Source of the DNA: a virus
Virus record (IMG/VR): IMGVR_UViG_3300028025_005791
Coordinates: 1 to 36,548 of that record
Direction: 5' to 3' (one strand)
DNA length: 36,548 nt
Part shown: positions 21,724 to 29,483 of the stretch, one piece after another
How the letters are laid out: each line of letters opens with the position of its first letter
Position numbering within the stretch: the stretch's first letter is position 1
Notes under the pieces: model-generated
Seen by the model: only the letters and a program-made list of their open reading frames with translations
What the model was told of the DNA's origin: nothing
The model's database searches: none
Made by a program: the position numbers and the translations under genes

Positions 21724-22152
21724 ATGCTGAAGACAAAGGTCACCAAGACCCAAGAGTTAACCATCCCCGACGAGTCCACACTCGAGCTCAACCTTGAGCA
21801 GGCCAGCCTAGTGGTCACCTTTCCAGAAGTGGCCAACGGGACGGAAGTGGAAGCGCCCGTCCTCAATATTGAATTCCCCCATTTCGGTTACCTCGTATCC
21901 CTTGCCGGCCTGGCCATGGGTATCGATCCCAACGAGGCCATCTTCTCCCCCGGCATGACCATGAAGATGCTTGGCCTGACCTACTCCAAGCTGAACGGCC
22001 ATAGCGTTCGCGGCGAAATTGCCTCGGAGAAGATTGAGAGCAAGGGAGGCATTTCGGACTTCAAACGCGCCTACTCTCTGGCCGAGATCATGCGCTTTAA
22101 GACCTACGGGCCCAACGAGGTCGAAGCCGTTGATCAGTCTCCCGAGGAATGA
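21724..22152 (+). CDS. Hypothetical protein
   Basis: A 142-residue protein with AAAAAGGAG upstream of ATG 21724. Beta-rich N-terminal half (TLELNLEQASLVVTFPEVAN) followed by a helical part (MTMKMLGLTYSKLNG; LAEIMRFKTYG). No membrane segment, no catalytic motif, no family recognised. Coupled to the next gene by ATGA. Confidence 0.6.
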   Translation: MLKTKVTKTQELTIPDESTLELNLEQASLVVTFPEVANGTEVEAPVLNIEFPHFGYLVSLAGLAMGIDPNEAIFSPGMTMKMLGLTYSKLNGHSVRGEIASEKIESKGGISDFKRAYSLAEIMRFKTYGPNEVEAVDQSPEE

Positions 22153-22343
22153 GAATGACGCAATACGAAGCAACGGCATGGTTGAGCGTCTACTGCTCTA
22201 TGTTGGGCAATCTCTCGATCTTTCTGCTCCTGGCCCTTTGGTGCGGGAAGCACTTATCCAGGGACGATCTCAGGCACGCGATCAGGATTAGCTTATTGGC
22301 GACGCTTGGAATGTGGGGACTATTGGCCTACCGGCTAACTTGA
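22149..22343 (+). CDS. Small two-span membrane protein
   Basis: A 64-residue protein with two hydrophobic helices (VYCSMLGNLSIFLLLALWCG and ISLLATLGMWGLLAY) joined by a charged loop (KHLSRDDLRHAIR). Starts within the previous gene (ATGA; second ATG at 22155). The topology is holin-like, but similar genes also act as membrane-bound inhibitors. Function unknown. Confidence 0.55.
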   Translation: MRMTQYEATAWLSVYCSMLGNLSIFLLLALWCGKHLSRDDLRHAIRISLLATLGMWGLLAYRLT

Positions 22344-22353
22344 GGATGGAATA

Positions 22354-22560
22354 ATGGAACAGTCGATACCGTATAGGCGCTTGTATGAGAACGGGTGGGA
22401 AAACCCATTGAGGCATTCCCGCCTTCGCAATCTTCCATGCCCGTGCCAGTCGGGAAAGAAGGCCAAGAAGTGTTGCGGTCGTCCCGAGCTAGCGATCCTT
22501 AACCAGGAAAACCTTCAAAGGACAGTTGAGGCGGTGCGCCGCATGTGGGCGCGCAAATGA
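22354..22560 (+). CDS. SEC-C motif zinc protein
   Basis: A 68-residue protein carrying C-P-C-Q-S-G-K-K-A-K-K-C-C-G at about residues 29-42. This is the SEC-C zinc motif (C-x-C-x8-C-[C/H]) known from the SecA C-terminus and many small adaptor proteins. The remainder is helical and basic. Phage SEC-C proteins are common as free-standing small genes; the partner is unknown. The stop overlaps the next start (ATGA). Confidence 0.7.
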   Translation: MEQSIPYRRLYENGWENPLRHSRLRNLPCPCQSGKKAKKCCGRPELAILNQENLQRTVEAVRRMWARK

Positions 22561-22679
22561 TCAGCGTGTCTAATTTTTTCTTCCTAACCGTGATCATTGG
22601 ATGGGTGCTTGTTGGCGGGGTGGCGATCTGTCTCCTCATCGACATCGCTCACACGGTATTGCGATGGCCTCCAAGGTAG
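22557..22679 (+). CDS. 40-residue single-span membrane protein
   Basis: Begins at ATG 22557 overlapping the SEC-C gene stop (ATGA) and ends with TAG at 22677-22679. Hydrophobic core FFFLTVIIGWVLVGGVAICL followed by LIDIAHTV and a basic end (RWPPR). Too short for routine calling; supported by translational coupling and a clear membrane profile. Function unknown. Confidence 0.45.
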   Translation: MISVSNFFFLTVIIGWVLVGGVAICLLIDIAHTVLRWPPR

Positions 22680-22739
22680 TTATCCAAAAAGATGTTTTGA
22701 AGCGGTGGATTGGATACAGCGCCGCATATTCCTGCGCGG

Positions 22740-22765
22740 TGCTATAATAAAGCAGGCACCGGTGC
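22740..22765 (+). promoter_or_regulatory. Extended -10 promoter with overlapping palindrome
   Basis: TGC followed by a perfect TATAAT (22743-22748) makes an extended -10 element; no good -35 is seen, as expected for that class. GCACCGGTGC, a perfect 10-bp palindrome at about 22756-22765, sits at the predicted start of transcription and could be an operator. A second GCACC at 22770-22774 can form a hairpin with GGTGC. Drives the regulator and packaging genes if active. Confidence 0.5.
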
Positions 22766-22823
22766 TCACGCACCTTGCCCGCGTCGGACGTGCTTAAGAA
22801 TTTTTTAAGGACGGGGAAACCAG

Positions 22824-23369
22824 ATGATTGAGATGCCCCTTCGGACGATCCCAGACTTCAGGGTCTACGCTCGCACCAAGGCGAAGGATCTTGCCAGGCC
22901 AGAGCGACAGGCATTCCTGGACTCGATCAACTGGGCGCGGGAGCAATCCGCTTGCAGGCTACTGCTTGCTTGCCTCGAGGACGTGGAAGAAGAGGTCGCC
23001 GAGGCCTGGAGGGTGCGAGACGTTGAGCACTCGCTCCTTGAGGGCCTAACCAAGATCCGGGACATGAAGCCAACCATGTTCTCAATGCATCCTAAGCTTG
23101 ATGCCCGTCCAACCGTCGGAGGCCAGCTAGAACTATTCCCAGACTTCCCTGCGGGCCCAGATCGCCCCTTCGAGCTGAAGATCAACCGCTGGCCCAAGAG
23201 CAATGCTGCGAATGTTTTCTTTGCTGAGTTTCTCAGAGAGGCGCTTGCTCATACGGGAGGCAATAGGACAAAGGCGGCCAAGCTTGCGGGCATATCAGTT
23301 AGGACAATGCGCAATTGGCTCACTCGCGCCAAACAGGATTGCCCAGAAGAGATGGACCTACTCACCTGA
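22824..23369 (+). CDS. Fis-type helix-turn-helix regulator
   Basis: A 181-residue protein. The C-terminal part (about residues 138-170) reads LREALAHTGGNRTKAAKLAG followed by ISVRTMRNWL, the standard HTH_8/Fis-family domain also found at the end of NtrC-type activators. The N-terminal part is helical with an acidic segment (LEDVEEEVAEAWRV) and lacks an AAA+ module. Probably a DNA-binding regulator of the packaging/head operon. It is the first gene behind the promoter at 22740-22748. Confidence 0.75.
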   Translation: MIEMPLRTIPDFRVYARTKAKDLARPERQAFLDSINWAREQSACRLLLACLEDVEEEVAEAWRVRDVEHSLLEGLTKIRDMKPTMFSMHPKLDARPTVGGQLELFPDFPAGPDRPFELKINRWPKSNAANVFFAEFLREALAHTGGNRTKAAKLAGISVRTMRNWLTRAKQDCPEEMDLLT

Positions 23370-23428
23370 CCACCAATGCTCACGCCTGCATTGCGTGGCA
23401 CAATTAAGACATGCCCATGGAGGGACTT

Positions 23429-24214
23429 ATGAGCGAAGAAACCGAGACGGCGAAACCCAAGAAGCGCAAGCCTAGACCAAAGGCGGAGAAGAAGACCAAA
23501 GCAGGCATCAAGGCGAACGCGATGCAGGAACTATTCTGCCAGCAGTACATAGTTGATCGCAACGCTACCGCAGCGGCAATCAGGGCAGGCTATAGTCGAA
23601 AGAATGCCTCTTCCATCGGCTGGCAATTGCTCCAGAAAACTACAGTCAAAGAGCGTGTCGCGGTGCTAGCAGCGAACGTTGCCGCCAAAGTTGAGTTGAC
23701 CGCTCAGATGGTTTTGGATGAGCTCCGCCTCCTCGCCTTCTCTGATCCGGGTGAGGCGTATGGACCCGACGGGAAGCTGCTCCCCATGGACGCGATGCCC
23801 GCCCATGTGCGTCGGACAATTTCCGGGTACGAGGTCAAGGAGAGTCGAAACAAAAAGGGGTCGTCATCCACCAATGTGAAGCTGAAGTACTGGGACAAGG
23901 GGGAGATGCTCATCGGTCTCGCCAAGCACTTTAGGCTTATGACCTTCAACGTAAACCTGGCAGGAGCGGAGGGAGGAGCGATCCCGATCGAGGTCAAGAC
24001 ATCCTCGAGCGCCCCGCAGATCGATCTCTCAAAGCTGACCGTCGAGGAGCTCAGGTCTCTCCAGGTGATCATGGCGAAGGGTCAACCTGTCGCGGAGACC
24101 GGCCAACTGGAATATCCGGCCGCATCCGAGGCCAGCGTCACTCCGCCTGTCGAGGCCCTAGATGAGGCTATCGTGACGAGGTTTCCAGACACAGAAGGGA
24201 GCGACCTGGAATGA
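23429..24214 (+). CDS. Terminase small subunit (Terminase_2 type)
   Basis: A 261-residue protein from ATG 23429 (GGAGGG upstream). After a lysine-rich start comes the diagnostic region MQELFCQQYIVDRNATAAAI followed by RAGYSRKNASSIGWQLL (about 32-68), the DNA-recognition HTH of Terminase_2 proteins. It then continues with V-A-x-K-V-E-L-T-A-Q-M-V-L-D-E-L. The acidic C-terminus (DEAIVTRFPDTEGSDLE) probably contacts the large subunit. Role: recognition of the packaging site. Overlaps the large-subunit gene by ATGA. Confidence 0.85.
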   Translation: MSEETETAKPKKRKPRPKAEKKTKAGIKANAMQELFCQQYIVDRNATAAAIRAGYSRKNASSIGWQLLQKTTVKERVAVLAANVAAKVELTAQMVLDELRLLAFSDPGEAYGPDGKLLPMDAMPAHVRRTISGYEVKESRNKKGSSSTNVKLKYWDKGEMLIGLAKHFRLMTFNVNLAGAEGGAIPIEVKTSSSAPQIDLSKLTVEELRSLQVIMAKGQPVAETGQLEYPAASEASVTPPVEALDEAIVTRFPDTEGSDLE

Positions 24215-25680
24215 TCAACGTCCCGGCGATCCCGATTGATCTCATCGATGACGAGCTGGCCAGGCGAAGCCTTAAGGAATTCGTCCGGGTGACCCATCAA
24301 GGCTTCGACTTCAATTGGCACCACGACCTACTGTGCGACGTTCTCCAGGACGTCATCGAGGGACGCAAGAAGCGCGTGATCATCTCTCTCCCTCCCAGGC
24401 ACGGGAAGACTGAGATCGCGTCCAAGAAGGCCCCGGCCTGGGCGTTTGGGAGGTTTCCCAATATCCGTTTCCTGGCCGCATCCTACTCGGCGGACTTGTC
24501 CCAGATGATCAACCGGGACGTGCAGAAGATCATGGACTCGTCCAGGTATCAGCGGATCTTCCCGGCCACTACTCTAAACGGCTCCAGCGTGAGATCGAGC
24601 GCCGAGGGCAAGGCCCTGCGGAATTCTGACATCTTCGAGATTGTCGGGCACAAGGGCATGTATCGCTCTGCGGGCGTCGGGGGCGGGATCACCGGGATGG
24701 GGGGTGACATCCTCTTGGTGGATGACCCATTCAAGAACATCGAAGAGGCGGAGAGCAAGACGATTAGGGATGCTGTAGATGAGTGGTATCGTACGACCTT
24801 CTACACGCGCCAAGAGAAGGACGCGGCCATAATAATTATCATGACTCGATGGCATGAGGACGATCTCGTCGGTCGCTTGCTCCAGCGGGAGCGCTCTCCA
24901 GAGGATGGCGTCGAGCCGGAAGGATGGGAGGTCATAGAGATCCCCGGCATTGCCCATGAGGACGAGTCGATCGAACTAAACCCACGCGACCCAAGACAGC
25001 GGGGCGATGCCCTATGGTCCAACAAGTATCCCATCAAGAAGCTGCGACAGATCAAGGGGGCGCTTGGGGCCCGTCACTTCAGTGCGCTCTACCAGCAGCG
25101 ACCAACGGTGCCGGACGGGTCGATCTTCAAGCGGTCTCACTTTAAGTTTTACAAGGAGCTCCCCCAAAGATTGGACATCGAGATCTTGTCACTCGACTGC
25201 GCTTTTAAGGACTCCAAGGACAGCGACTACGTGTGCATTGGGCACATGGCCCAGAAGGGGGCAGACTTCTACCTGACTGACGTCGTGAGAAAAAAGCTTG
25301 GCTTCACCGAAACCCAAAGCGTGGTCAAGACCATGTCGGGCAAGCATCCCAACGCATTCACCAAGGTGGTCGAGGACAAGGCCAACGGCCCTGCGATCAT
25401 CGAGAGCCTTAAGCGCGATATCCCTGGACTCGTCGCCTACGATCCCAAGACCAACAAGTCCGCGCGCGCATGGGCAGTGTCCGGCGTTTTCGAGAGCGGC
25501 AATTTTTGGCTACCAGATCCAACCATGTTTGACGTCCCTTGGGTCCATGCTTTCATAGAGGAGATGGTTTCATTCGGCCCAGGTTGTGCCCACGATGACC
25601 AAGTGGACATGGTGACGCAGGCGCTCCTAAGATTGAGGGGCAGCGGCACAGACCTACTTAAAAATATGACCAAGATGTAA
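24211..25680 (+). CDS. Terminase large subunit
   Basis: A 489-residue protein. ATPase: Walker A PPRHGKTE at residues 61-68, Walker B DILLVDDP at 166-173, and coupling motif IIIIMTRWHEDD at about 207-218. The nuclease domain follows: LSLDCAFKDSKDSD at about 327-340 with catalytic Asp, VVEDKANGPAII at about 390-401, and H-D-D-Q-V-D-M near 463-469. Full length for a headful or cos-type terminase. Powers DNA translocation into the prohead and cuts the concatemer. Lies between small terminase and portal. Confidence 0.92.
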   Translation: MINVPAIPIDLIDDELARRSLKEFVRVTHQGFDFNWHHDLLCDVLQDVIEGRKKRVIISLPPRHGKTEIASKKAPAWAFGRFPNIRFLAASYSADLSQMINRDVQKIMDSSRYQRIFPATTLNGSSVRSSAEGKALRNSDIFEIVGHKGMYRSAGVGGGITGMGGDILLVDDPFKNIEEAESKTIRDAVDEWYRTTFYTRQEKDAAIIIIMTRWHEDDLVGRLLQRERSPEDGVEPEGWEVIEIPGIAHEDESIELNPRDPRQRGDALWSNKYPIKKLRQIKGALGARHFSALYQQRPTVPDGSIFKRSHFKFYKELPQRLDIEILSLDCAFKDSKDSDYVCIGHMAQKGADFYLTDVVRKKLGFTETQSVVKTMSGKHPNAFTKVVEDKANGPAIIESLKRDIPGLVAYDPKTNKSARAWAVSGVFESGNFWLPDPTMFDVPWVHAFIEEMVSFGPGCAHDDQVDMVTQALLRLRGSGTDLLKNMTKM

Positions 25681-25699
25681 ATCACGGGAGATTTTCTAT

Positions 25700-27418
25700 A
25701 TGTCCAAAACCAACAAGAAGTCCTCGCGGGAGCCGACCGCCGAAGAGAAGCGACTAGCTCGAGCGGTCAAGCTTGATGGATGGTCCAACGTCATCACGGG
25801 CCTAGGCGTTGCCGGGAAAGACAAGCGCATGGGCGCTACCGTCGAGTGGCAGAAGCCGCAAGAGCAGGCGCTCGAGGCGTTCTATGCTGGCAGCAAGATG
25901 GCCCGCAAGATCTGCGACCGTCCAATAGACGACGCGCTTAAGAAGGGATGGAAGCTTGTGGGCCTTGAGCCCGATCAGATAAAGCTTCTGACTGATCGCT
26001 TGGAGGTCATGGAATTCCCGGCCAGGATCGCCAAGGCCAAGCAGTGGTCTAGGCTTTACGGCGGCGCTGCGGTCTTCGCCATGACCGACGGTGGATTGGT
26101 CGCCGATCCTTATCGCCCCGGTCAGCGCATCCTGTCCTTCGTCACGCTTCACCGTTTCGAGCTCTACCCGATGTACGAGGATCTTCAGAAGGACATCCTG
26201 CAGCCGAACTATGAGAAGGCCCTGGCCTATACATTCTTCCCCCGCTTCGCTACCGGCAACGCCATGACCAAGATCCACGCAAGCCGCTTGCTTATCTTTG
26301 ATGGCCTCCCGTTGCCCAAACGGCTCTGGGTCCAAAACCAGTATTGGGGTGACAGCGTCTTGTCCTCCATGACCGAGAGCATCCGAGACTATGAGGTCAG
26401 CAACTCCTCTTGCGCCAACATGATCACCGACTTCTCAGTGGCCGTATTCAAGATCAAAAACCTCGCGCAGCAGATTGGTGCCGACCAAGATGACTCGGTC
26501 TTAAAACGCATGGAGATCGTCAACCTAACAAGAAGCATCGCCCGCGCGATCATGCTCGATGCCGACGGTGAGGAGTACAAGAACGAAGGACGCCCCGTAA
26601 CCGGGATCAGCGAGCTCTTGGACAAGGTCGAGACCCGCCTCGTTGCGGAGAGTGAATTCCCACACACTGTCCTTTTCGGTGACTCTCCTGAAGGTATGGG
26701 CGGATCTGGGCGACATGAGCAGGACTACTGGTATGACTACCTCGAGTCCATCCAAGAGCACGGCCTGAAGCCGCAGATCCTCAAGGGGGCGCGCATGGTC
26801 GCCGCCGAGATGGGCATGGATGTTGCGAAACTAGATGTTGAGTTTGAGCCGCTCTACCAACTGGACATGAAGGAAGAGGTTGAGGCGCGCGAGAAGCAGT
26901 CCGCCACTGACCAACGCTATTGGGAAATGGGCGTCATGTCCTCCAGTCAGATCGCCAAAAACCGCTTCGGCGGAAAGAAGTATTCCATCGAAGGGCAGCT
27001 TAGCGCCGAGGATCTTGAGCTAGTGCAGGACGTCCCCGCGCCTGCGCCTTTCGATCCATCCCAGGGCGGCTTCGATAGCACTCGCACCGACTCCCTTGAG
27101 GGCGTGATTGCTCCCGCCAAGGCCAGATCCAATGCACAGATGGGATTAGATCTTCGCGCGCGCTACGGGCGCGGGGGCAACGAGAGCTCCGTCCTGATCG
27201 CTCGCGCCATCGCCGAGGGAAGGGACATGACCAAGAGAGAGCTCGAGGCAATGGTCAAGGCCGCCAAGTCCGTCGCCCGATCCGACAGTACTAAGACCGA
27301 CAAGGACAAGGGGCCGGCATCCGCCCATATCAGCGCGCTCCTATGGGGCGGATCTGAAGGCGTCGCTTGGGCCAAGGAAGAACTGAGCAAGATTAGCGAC
27401 AAGTCCAGGGAGGGCTAG
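25700..27418 (+). CDS. Portal protein (DUF1073 / Phage_portal_3-like) with C-terminal extension
   Basis: A 572-residue protein. The core (about 20-420) has the DUF1073 pattern: Y-A-G-S-K-M-A-R-K-I-C-D-R-P-I-D-D, A-K-Q-W-S-R-L-Y-G-G-A-A-V-F, and LFGDSPEGMGGSGRHEQDYW. This is typical of ring-forming portals that follow the large terminase. Beyond about 480, LRARYGRGGNESSVLIARAI and later ALLWGGSEGVAWAKEEL form a small helical domain seen appended to various phage head proteins. RBS GGGAGA 10 bases upstream. The protein would form the dodecameric DNA gate. Confidence 0.85.
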   Translation: MSKTNKKSSREPTAEEKRLARAVKLDGWSNVITGLGVAGKDKRMGATVEWQKPQEQALEAFYAGSKMARKICDRPIDDALKKGWKLVGLEPDQIKLLTDRLEVMEFPARIAKAKQWSRLYGGAAVFAMTDGGLVADPYRPGQRILSFVTLHRFELYPMYEDLQKDILQPNYEKALAYTFFPRFATGNAMTKIHASRLLIFDGLPLPKRLWVQNQYWGDSVLSSMTESIRDYEVSNSSCANMITDFSVAVFKIKNLAQQIGADQDDSVLKRMEIVNLTRSIARAIMLDADGEEYKNEGRPVTGISELLDKVETRLVAESEFPHTVLFGDSPEGMGGSGRHEQDYWYDYLESIQEHGLKPQILKGARMVAAEMGMDVAKLDVEFEPLYQLDMKEEVEAREKQSATDQRYWEMGVMSSSQIAKNRFGGKKYSIEGQLSAEDLELVQDVPAPAPFDPSQGGFDSTRTDSLEGVIAPAKARSNAQMGLDLRARYGRGGNESSVLIARAIAEGRDMTKRELEAMVKAAKSVARSDSTKTDKDKGPASAHISALLWGGSEGVAWAKEELSKISDKSREG

Positions 27419-27419
27419 G

Positions 27420-29252
27420 GTGAAGGTGACTCTGAAAAACGGTGACTGTTTAAAAGTCCTGAGCGGCATGGCCGATAACTCAATCGATGCAGTCGTTACC
27501 GATCCTCCCTATGGCATCTCTTTCATGGGAAAGAAGTGGGACTACCAGATACCGAGCGTCGATGTTTGGAAGGAGTGCCTTCGCGTCCTTAAGCCCGGCG
27601 GGCATGCCCTTATTGCCTGCGGGACACGCACTCAGCACAGGATGGCTGTTAACATCGAGGACGCTGGTTTCGAGATCCGCGACGTGGTCACTTGGCTGTA
27701 CGGATCGGGCTTCCCCAAGTCCATGGACGTTAGCAAGGCGATTGATAAGGCGGCGGGTGCCGAGCGCGAGGTCGTTGGGCGGGAGGTTTATCGAAAAAAT
27801 GATTCCAATCACGCACAGAATGGTCTCTACCATAATGGGCTTATCCAGGATGGGAAAATGTCTAGATCTTGGGATATTACAACCCCCGCCACCGACTCCG
27901 CTAAGCAATGGCAAGGATGGGGCACCGCCCTTAAGCCGGCAACCGAGCACATGACTTTAGCTCGCAAAAACGGTATAGAACTCACAATCTTTAACGACGT
28001 GAGTGAGTTGCTATGCCTGTATCTGTCGATTGTCTTAGCTGCGGAAAACAATTCAACGTTAAGCCAAAAAGGGTCCGCCGAGGCGTCAAGTATTGCTCAA
28101 TGGATTGCCGAAAGCGGCACCAATACACTGGGCGCTTTGAGCGGTCGGATGGATATATTGCGATCCGCATTGGCAAAGACTACGTTCTTGAGCACCGCCG
28201 AATTATGGAAAACCATATTGGACGACGTCTCAAAAAACATGAGCACGTTCACCACGTTAATGGCGTCAAGTCTGACAATAGAATTGAAAATCTTGAAGTG
28301 CTTTCTGTTGCGGACCATACAAAGGAGCACGCCCCAATCAGGGACAGATCCAGGTGGATTACTGTCCGCTGCACCTATTGTCGAAAGCCTTTTAGCAAGC
28401 GCAAGCGTCAAGCTGAGCTGCATTCTAAGCACAGATGCGGAATACGATGTCCTGCGCGATTCGGGCTCACTTACCGACAAGCTAAACGTAAATTCTGACT
28501 TCTGGACCCTCGCCCGCAAGCCTCTTGAGAAGGGGCTAACCGTCGCCCAGAACGTACAGAAGTGGGGCACGGGGGCGATCAATGTGGACGGGTGCCGGGT
28601 CGAGACCAATCTTGAAGCTCAGGATATGTCGCGCGGTCGAAAATCTAATGGAAAGATGGGCTATCAGGGGAACGAAGGCGTTGAAATTCACATGGCCCCA
28701 AGTCCTCTAGGTCGCTGGCCCGCCAACCTAATCCTAGACGAGGAAGCCGCGGCGGCGCTGGATGAGCAGAGCGGGACGCTTAAGAGCGGAACCGGGAACA
28801 AAAATAAATCTAATAAAGAGAACGGAAAAACCCTAGGAAGCGGACTAGGTAAAGGGAATGGCGACGGCGTCGGGGGCGACTCCGGCGGTGCCTCCCGCTT
28901 TTTTTACGTCGCCAAGGCGAGCAAGTCCGAGCGCAATGCGGGACTTGAAGGGATGCCAGAAAAACTTGTCGAGATTGGGGATGAGCGTCCAAGTGGAAAC
29001 TCTTGGGAACGAAGAGACAAGAGGCAAACCGCCACGCGCGCCAATCACCATCCCACTGTGAAACCCGTCAAACTCATGTCCTACCTTTGCCGCCTGATCA
29101 CGCCCACGGGCGGAACGGTGCTCGACCCATTTATGGGAAGCGGATCAACCGGCGTTGGCGCAAAAAAAGAAGGCTTCTGCTTTATAGGTATCGAGCTAGA
29201 TAAAGAATATTTCGAAATTTCAAAAGTCCGCATCAAAGGGAGGTCCAAGTGA
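27420..29252 (+). CDS. DNA adenine/cytosine-N4 methyltransferase interrupted in frame by an HNH-gene insertion
   Basis: A 610-codon frame from GTG 27420. The N-terminal part has NGDCLKVLSGM and the catalytic motif TDPPYGISFMGKKWD (motif IV, about residues 28-42). The C-terminal part has HHPTVKPVKLMSYL and LDPFMGSGSTGVGAKK, ending FIGIELDKEYFEIS (motifs X and I). The order IV-TRD-X-I is that of beta-class N6/N4 enzymes. Codons 184-362 do not resemble the family. They coincide with an HNH endonuclease gene in another frame (28013-28498) and are flanked by TLARK at 179-183 and 363-367. Without the 184 codons the protein would be 426 residues, normal for the family. Whether the long product is active is unknown. 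The insert falls just before the target-recognition region. Confidence 0.8.
   Translation: MKVTLKNGDCLKVLSGMADNSIDAVVTDPPYGISFMGKKWDYQIPSVDVWKECLRVLKPGGHALIACGTRTQHRMAVNIEDAGFEIRDVVTWLYGSGFPKSMDVSKAIDKAAGAEREVVGREVYRKNDSNHAQNGLYHNGLIQDGKMSRSWDITTPATDSAKQWQGWGTALKPATEHMTLARKNGIELTIFNDVSELLCLYLSIVLAAENNSTLSQKGSAEASSIAQWIAESGTNTLGALSGRMDILRSALAKTTFLSTAELWKTILDDVSKNMSTFTTLMASSLTIELKILKCFLLRTIQRSTPQSGTDPGGLLSAAPIVESLLASASVKLSCILSTDAEYDVLRDSGSLTDKLNVNSDFWTLARKPLEKGLTVAQNVQKWGTGAINVDGCRVETNLEAQDMSRGRKSNGKMGYQGNEGVEIHMAPSPLGRWPANLILDEEAAAALDEQSGTLKSGTGNKNKSNKENGKTLGSGLGKGNGDGVGGDSGGASRFFYVAKASKSERNAGLEGMPEKLVEIGDERPSGNSWERRDKRQTATRANHHPTVKPVKLMSYLCRLITPTGGTVLDPFMGSGSTGVGAKKEGFCFIGIELDKEYFEISKVRIKGRSK
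27969..28505 (+). mobile_element. Homing-endonuclease-type insertion inside the methyltransferase gene
   Basis: The segment between the two TLARK codon blocks (27954-27968 and 28506-28520) is AT-richer than the neighbouring gene. It consists almost entirely of the HNH gene plus 44 bases before and 7 bases after it. The period from one TLARK block to the other is 552 bases, a multiple of three. There is no room for a group I or II intron, and the HNH product is out of frame with the host gene, so it is not an intein. Exact borders are uncertain by a few codons. Confidence 0.65.
28013..28498 (+). CDS. HNH homing endonuclease with two zinc fingers
   Basis: A 161-residue protein in frame +2 relative to the methyltransferase. 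An in-frame TGA at 28004-28006 fixes ATG 28013 as the first start. Domains: N-terminal zinc finger C-L-S-C ... Y-C-S-M-D-C (7-32); a region FERSDGYIAIRIGKDYVLEH and R-R-I-M-E-N; the HNH core H-V-H-H-V-N-G-V-K-S-D-N-R-I-E-N-L-E (about 78-95) with catalytic His pair and Asn; and a C-terminal zinc finger C-T-Y-C ... C-G-I-R-C. This is the layout of free-standing phage homing endonucleases. The RBS is weak (GAG-type). It probably spreads by cutting intruder-free methyltransferase genes, inferred from family behaviour. Confidence 0.85.
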   Translation: MPVSVDCLSCGKQFNVKPKRVRRGVKYCSMDCRKRHQYTGRFERSDGYIAIRIGKDYVLEHRRIMENHIGRRLKKHEHVHHVNGVKSDNRIENLEVLSVADHTKEHAPIRDRSRWITVRCTYCRKPFSKRKRQAELHSKHRCGIRCPARFGLTYRQAKRKF

Positions 29253-29467
29253 TGCCTTTACTTCGTGCACTCCTGGCAGTGCTCGCCATCGCCGCACTCA
29301 TCCCCAAGGGCCACTCGTTCGAAGACCCAGAATGCATCGACGCTCTCGGCGAGTGTTACGATGAGTCCGAGCTCGAGGAGGAGATCTCGAACGCCAAAGA
29401 TGAGAAGTGTGAAGACGTTGATTTAGAAGAAGAAGAGATCATGGTTGATAGTAGCGTCGAACTATAA
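29249..29467 (+). CDS. Small exported acidic protein
   Basis: A 72-residue protein; GTG 29249 or ATG 29252, with GGGAGG at 29238-29243. The N-terminus (LLRALLAVLAIAALIPKGHS) is a signal peptide. The mature part is strongly acidic (ELEEEISNAKDEKCEDVDLE) with three cysteines and could bind cations. Overlaps the methyltransferase stop. Function unknown; could act in the periplasm. Confidence 0.55.
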   Translation: MMPLLRALLAVLAIAALIPKGHSFEDPECIDALGECYDESELEEEISNAKDEKCEDVDLEEEEIMVDSSVEL

Positions 29468-29483
29468 ACTCATGGAGTGAGAA

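Noticed and set aside
22664-22747. 27-codon frame beginning MASKVVIQKDVLKRW
   Set aside because: Possible coupling to the previous gene, but no RBS of its own, and the end coincides with the TATAAT element; too weak to call.
22597-22797. 66-codon plus-strand frame overlapping the 40-residue membrane protein and the promoter
   Set aside because: Different frame from the coupled small gene, no RBS, and it runs through the extended -10 element and palindrome.
27420-29252. Intein or self-splicing intron in the methyltransferase
   Set aside because: The HNH product is out of frame with the host gene, there are no intein splice motifs (no N-terminal Cys/Ser block or C-terminal His-Asn), and only about 50 bases remain outside the HNH gene, far too few for a group I or II intron.
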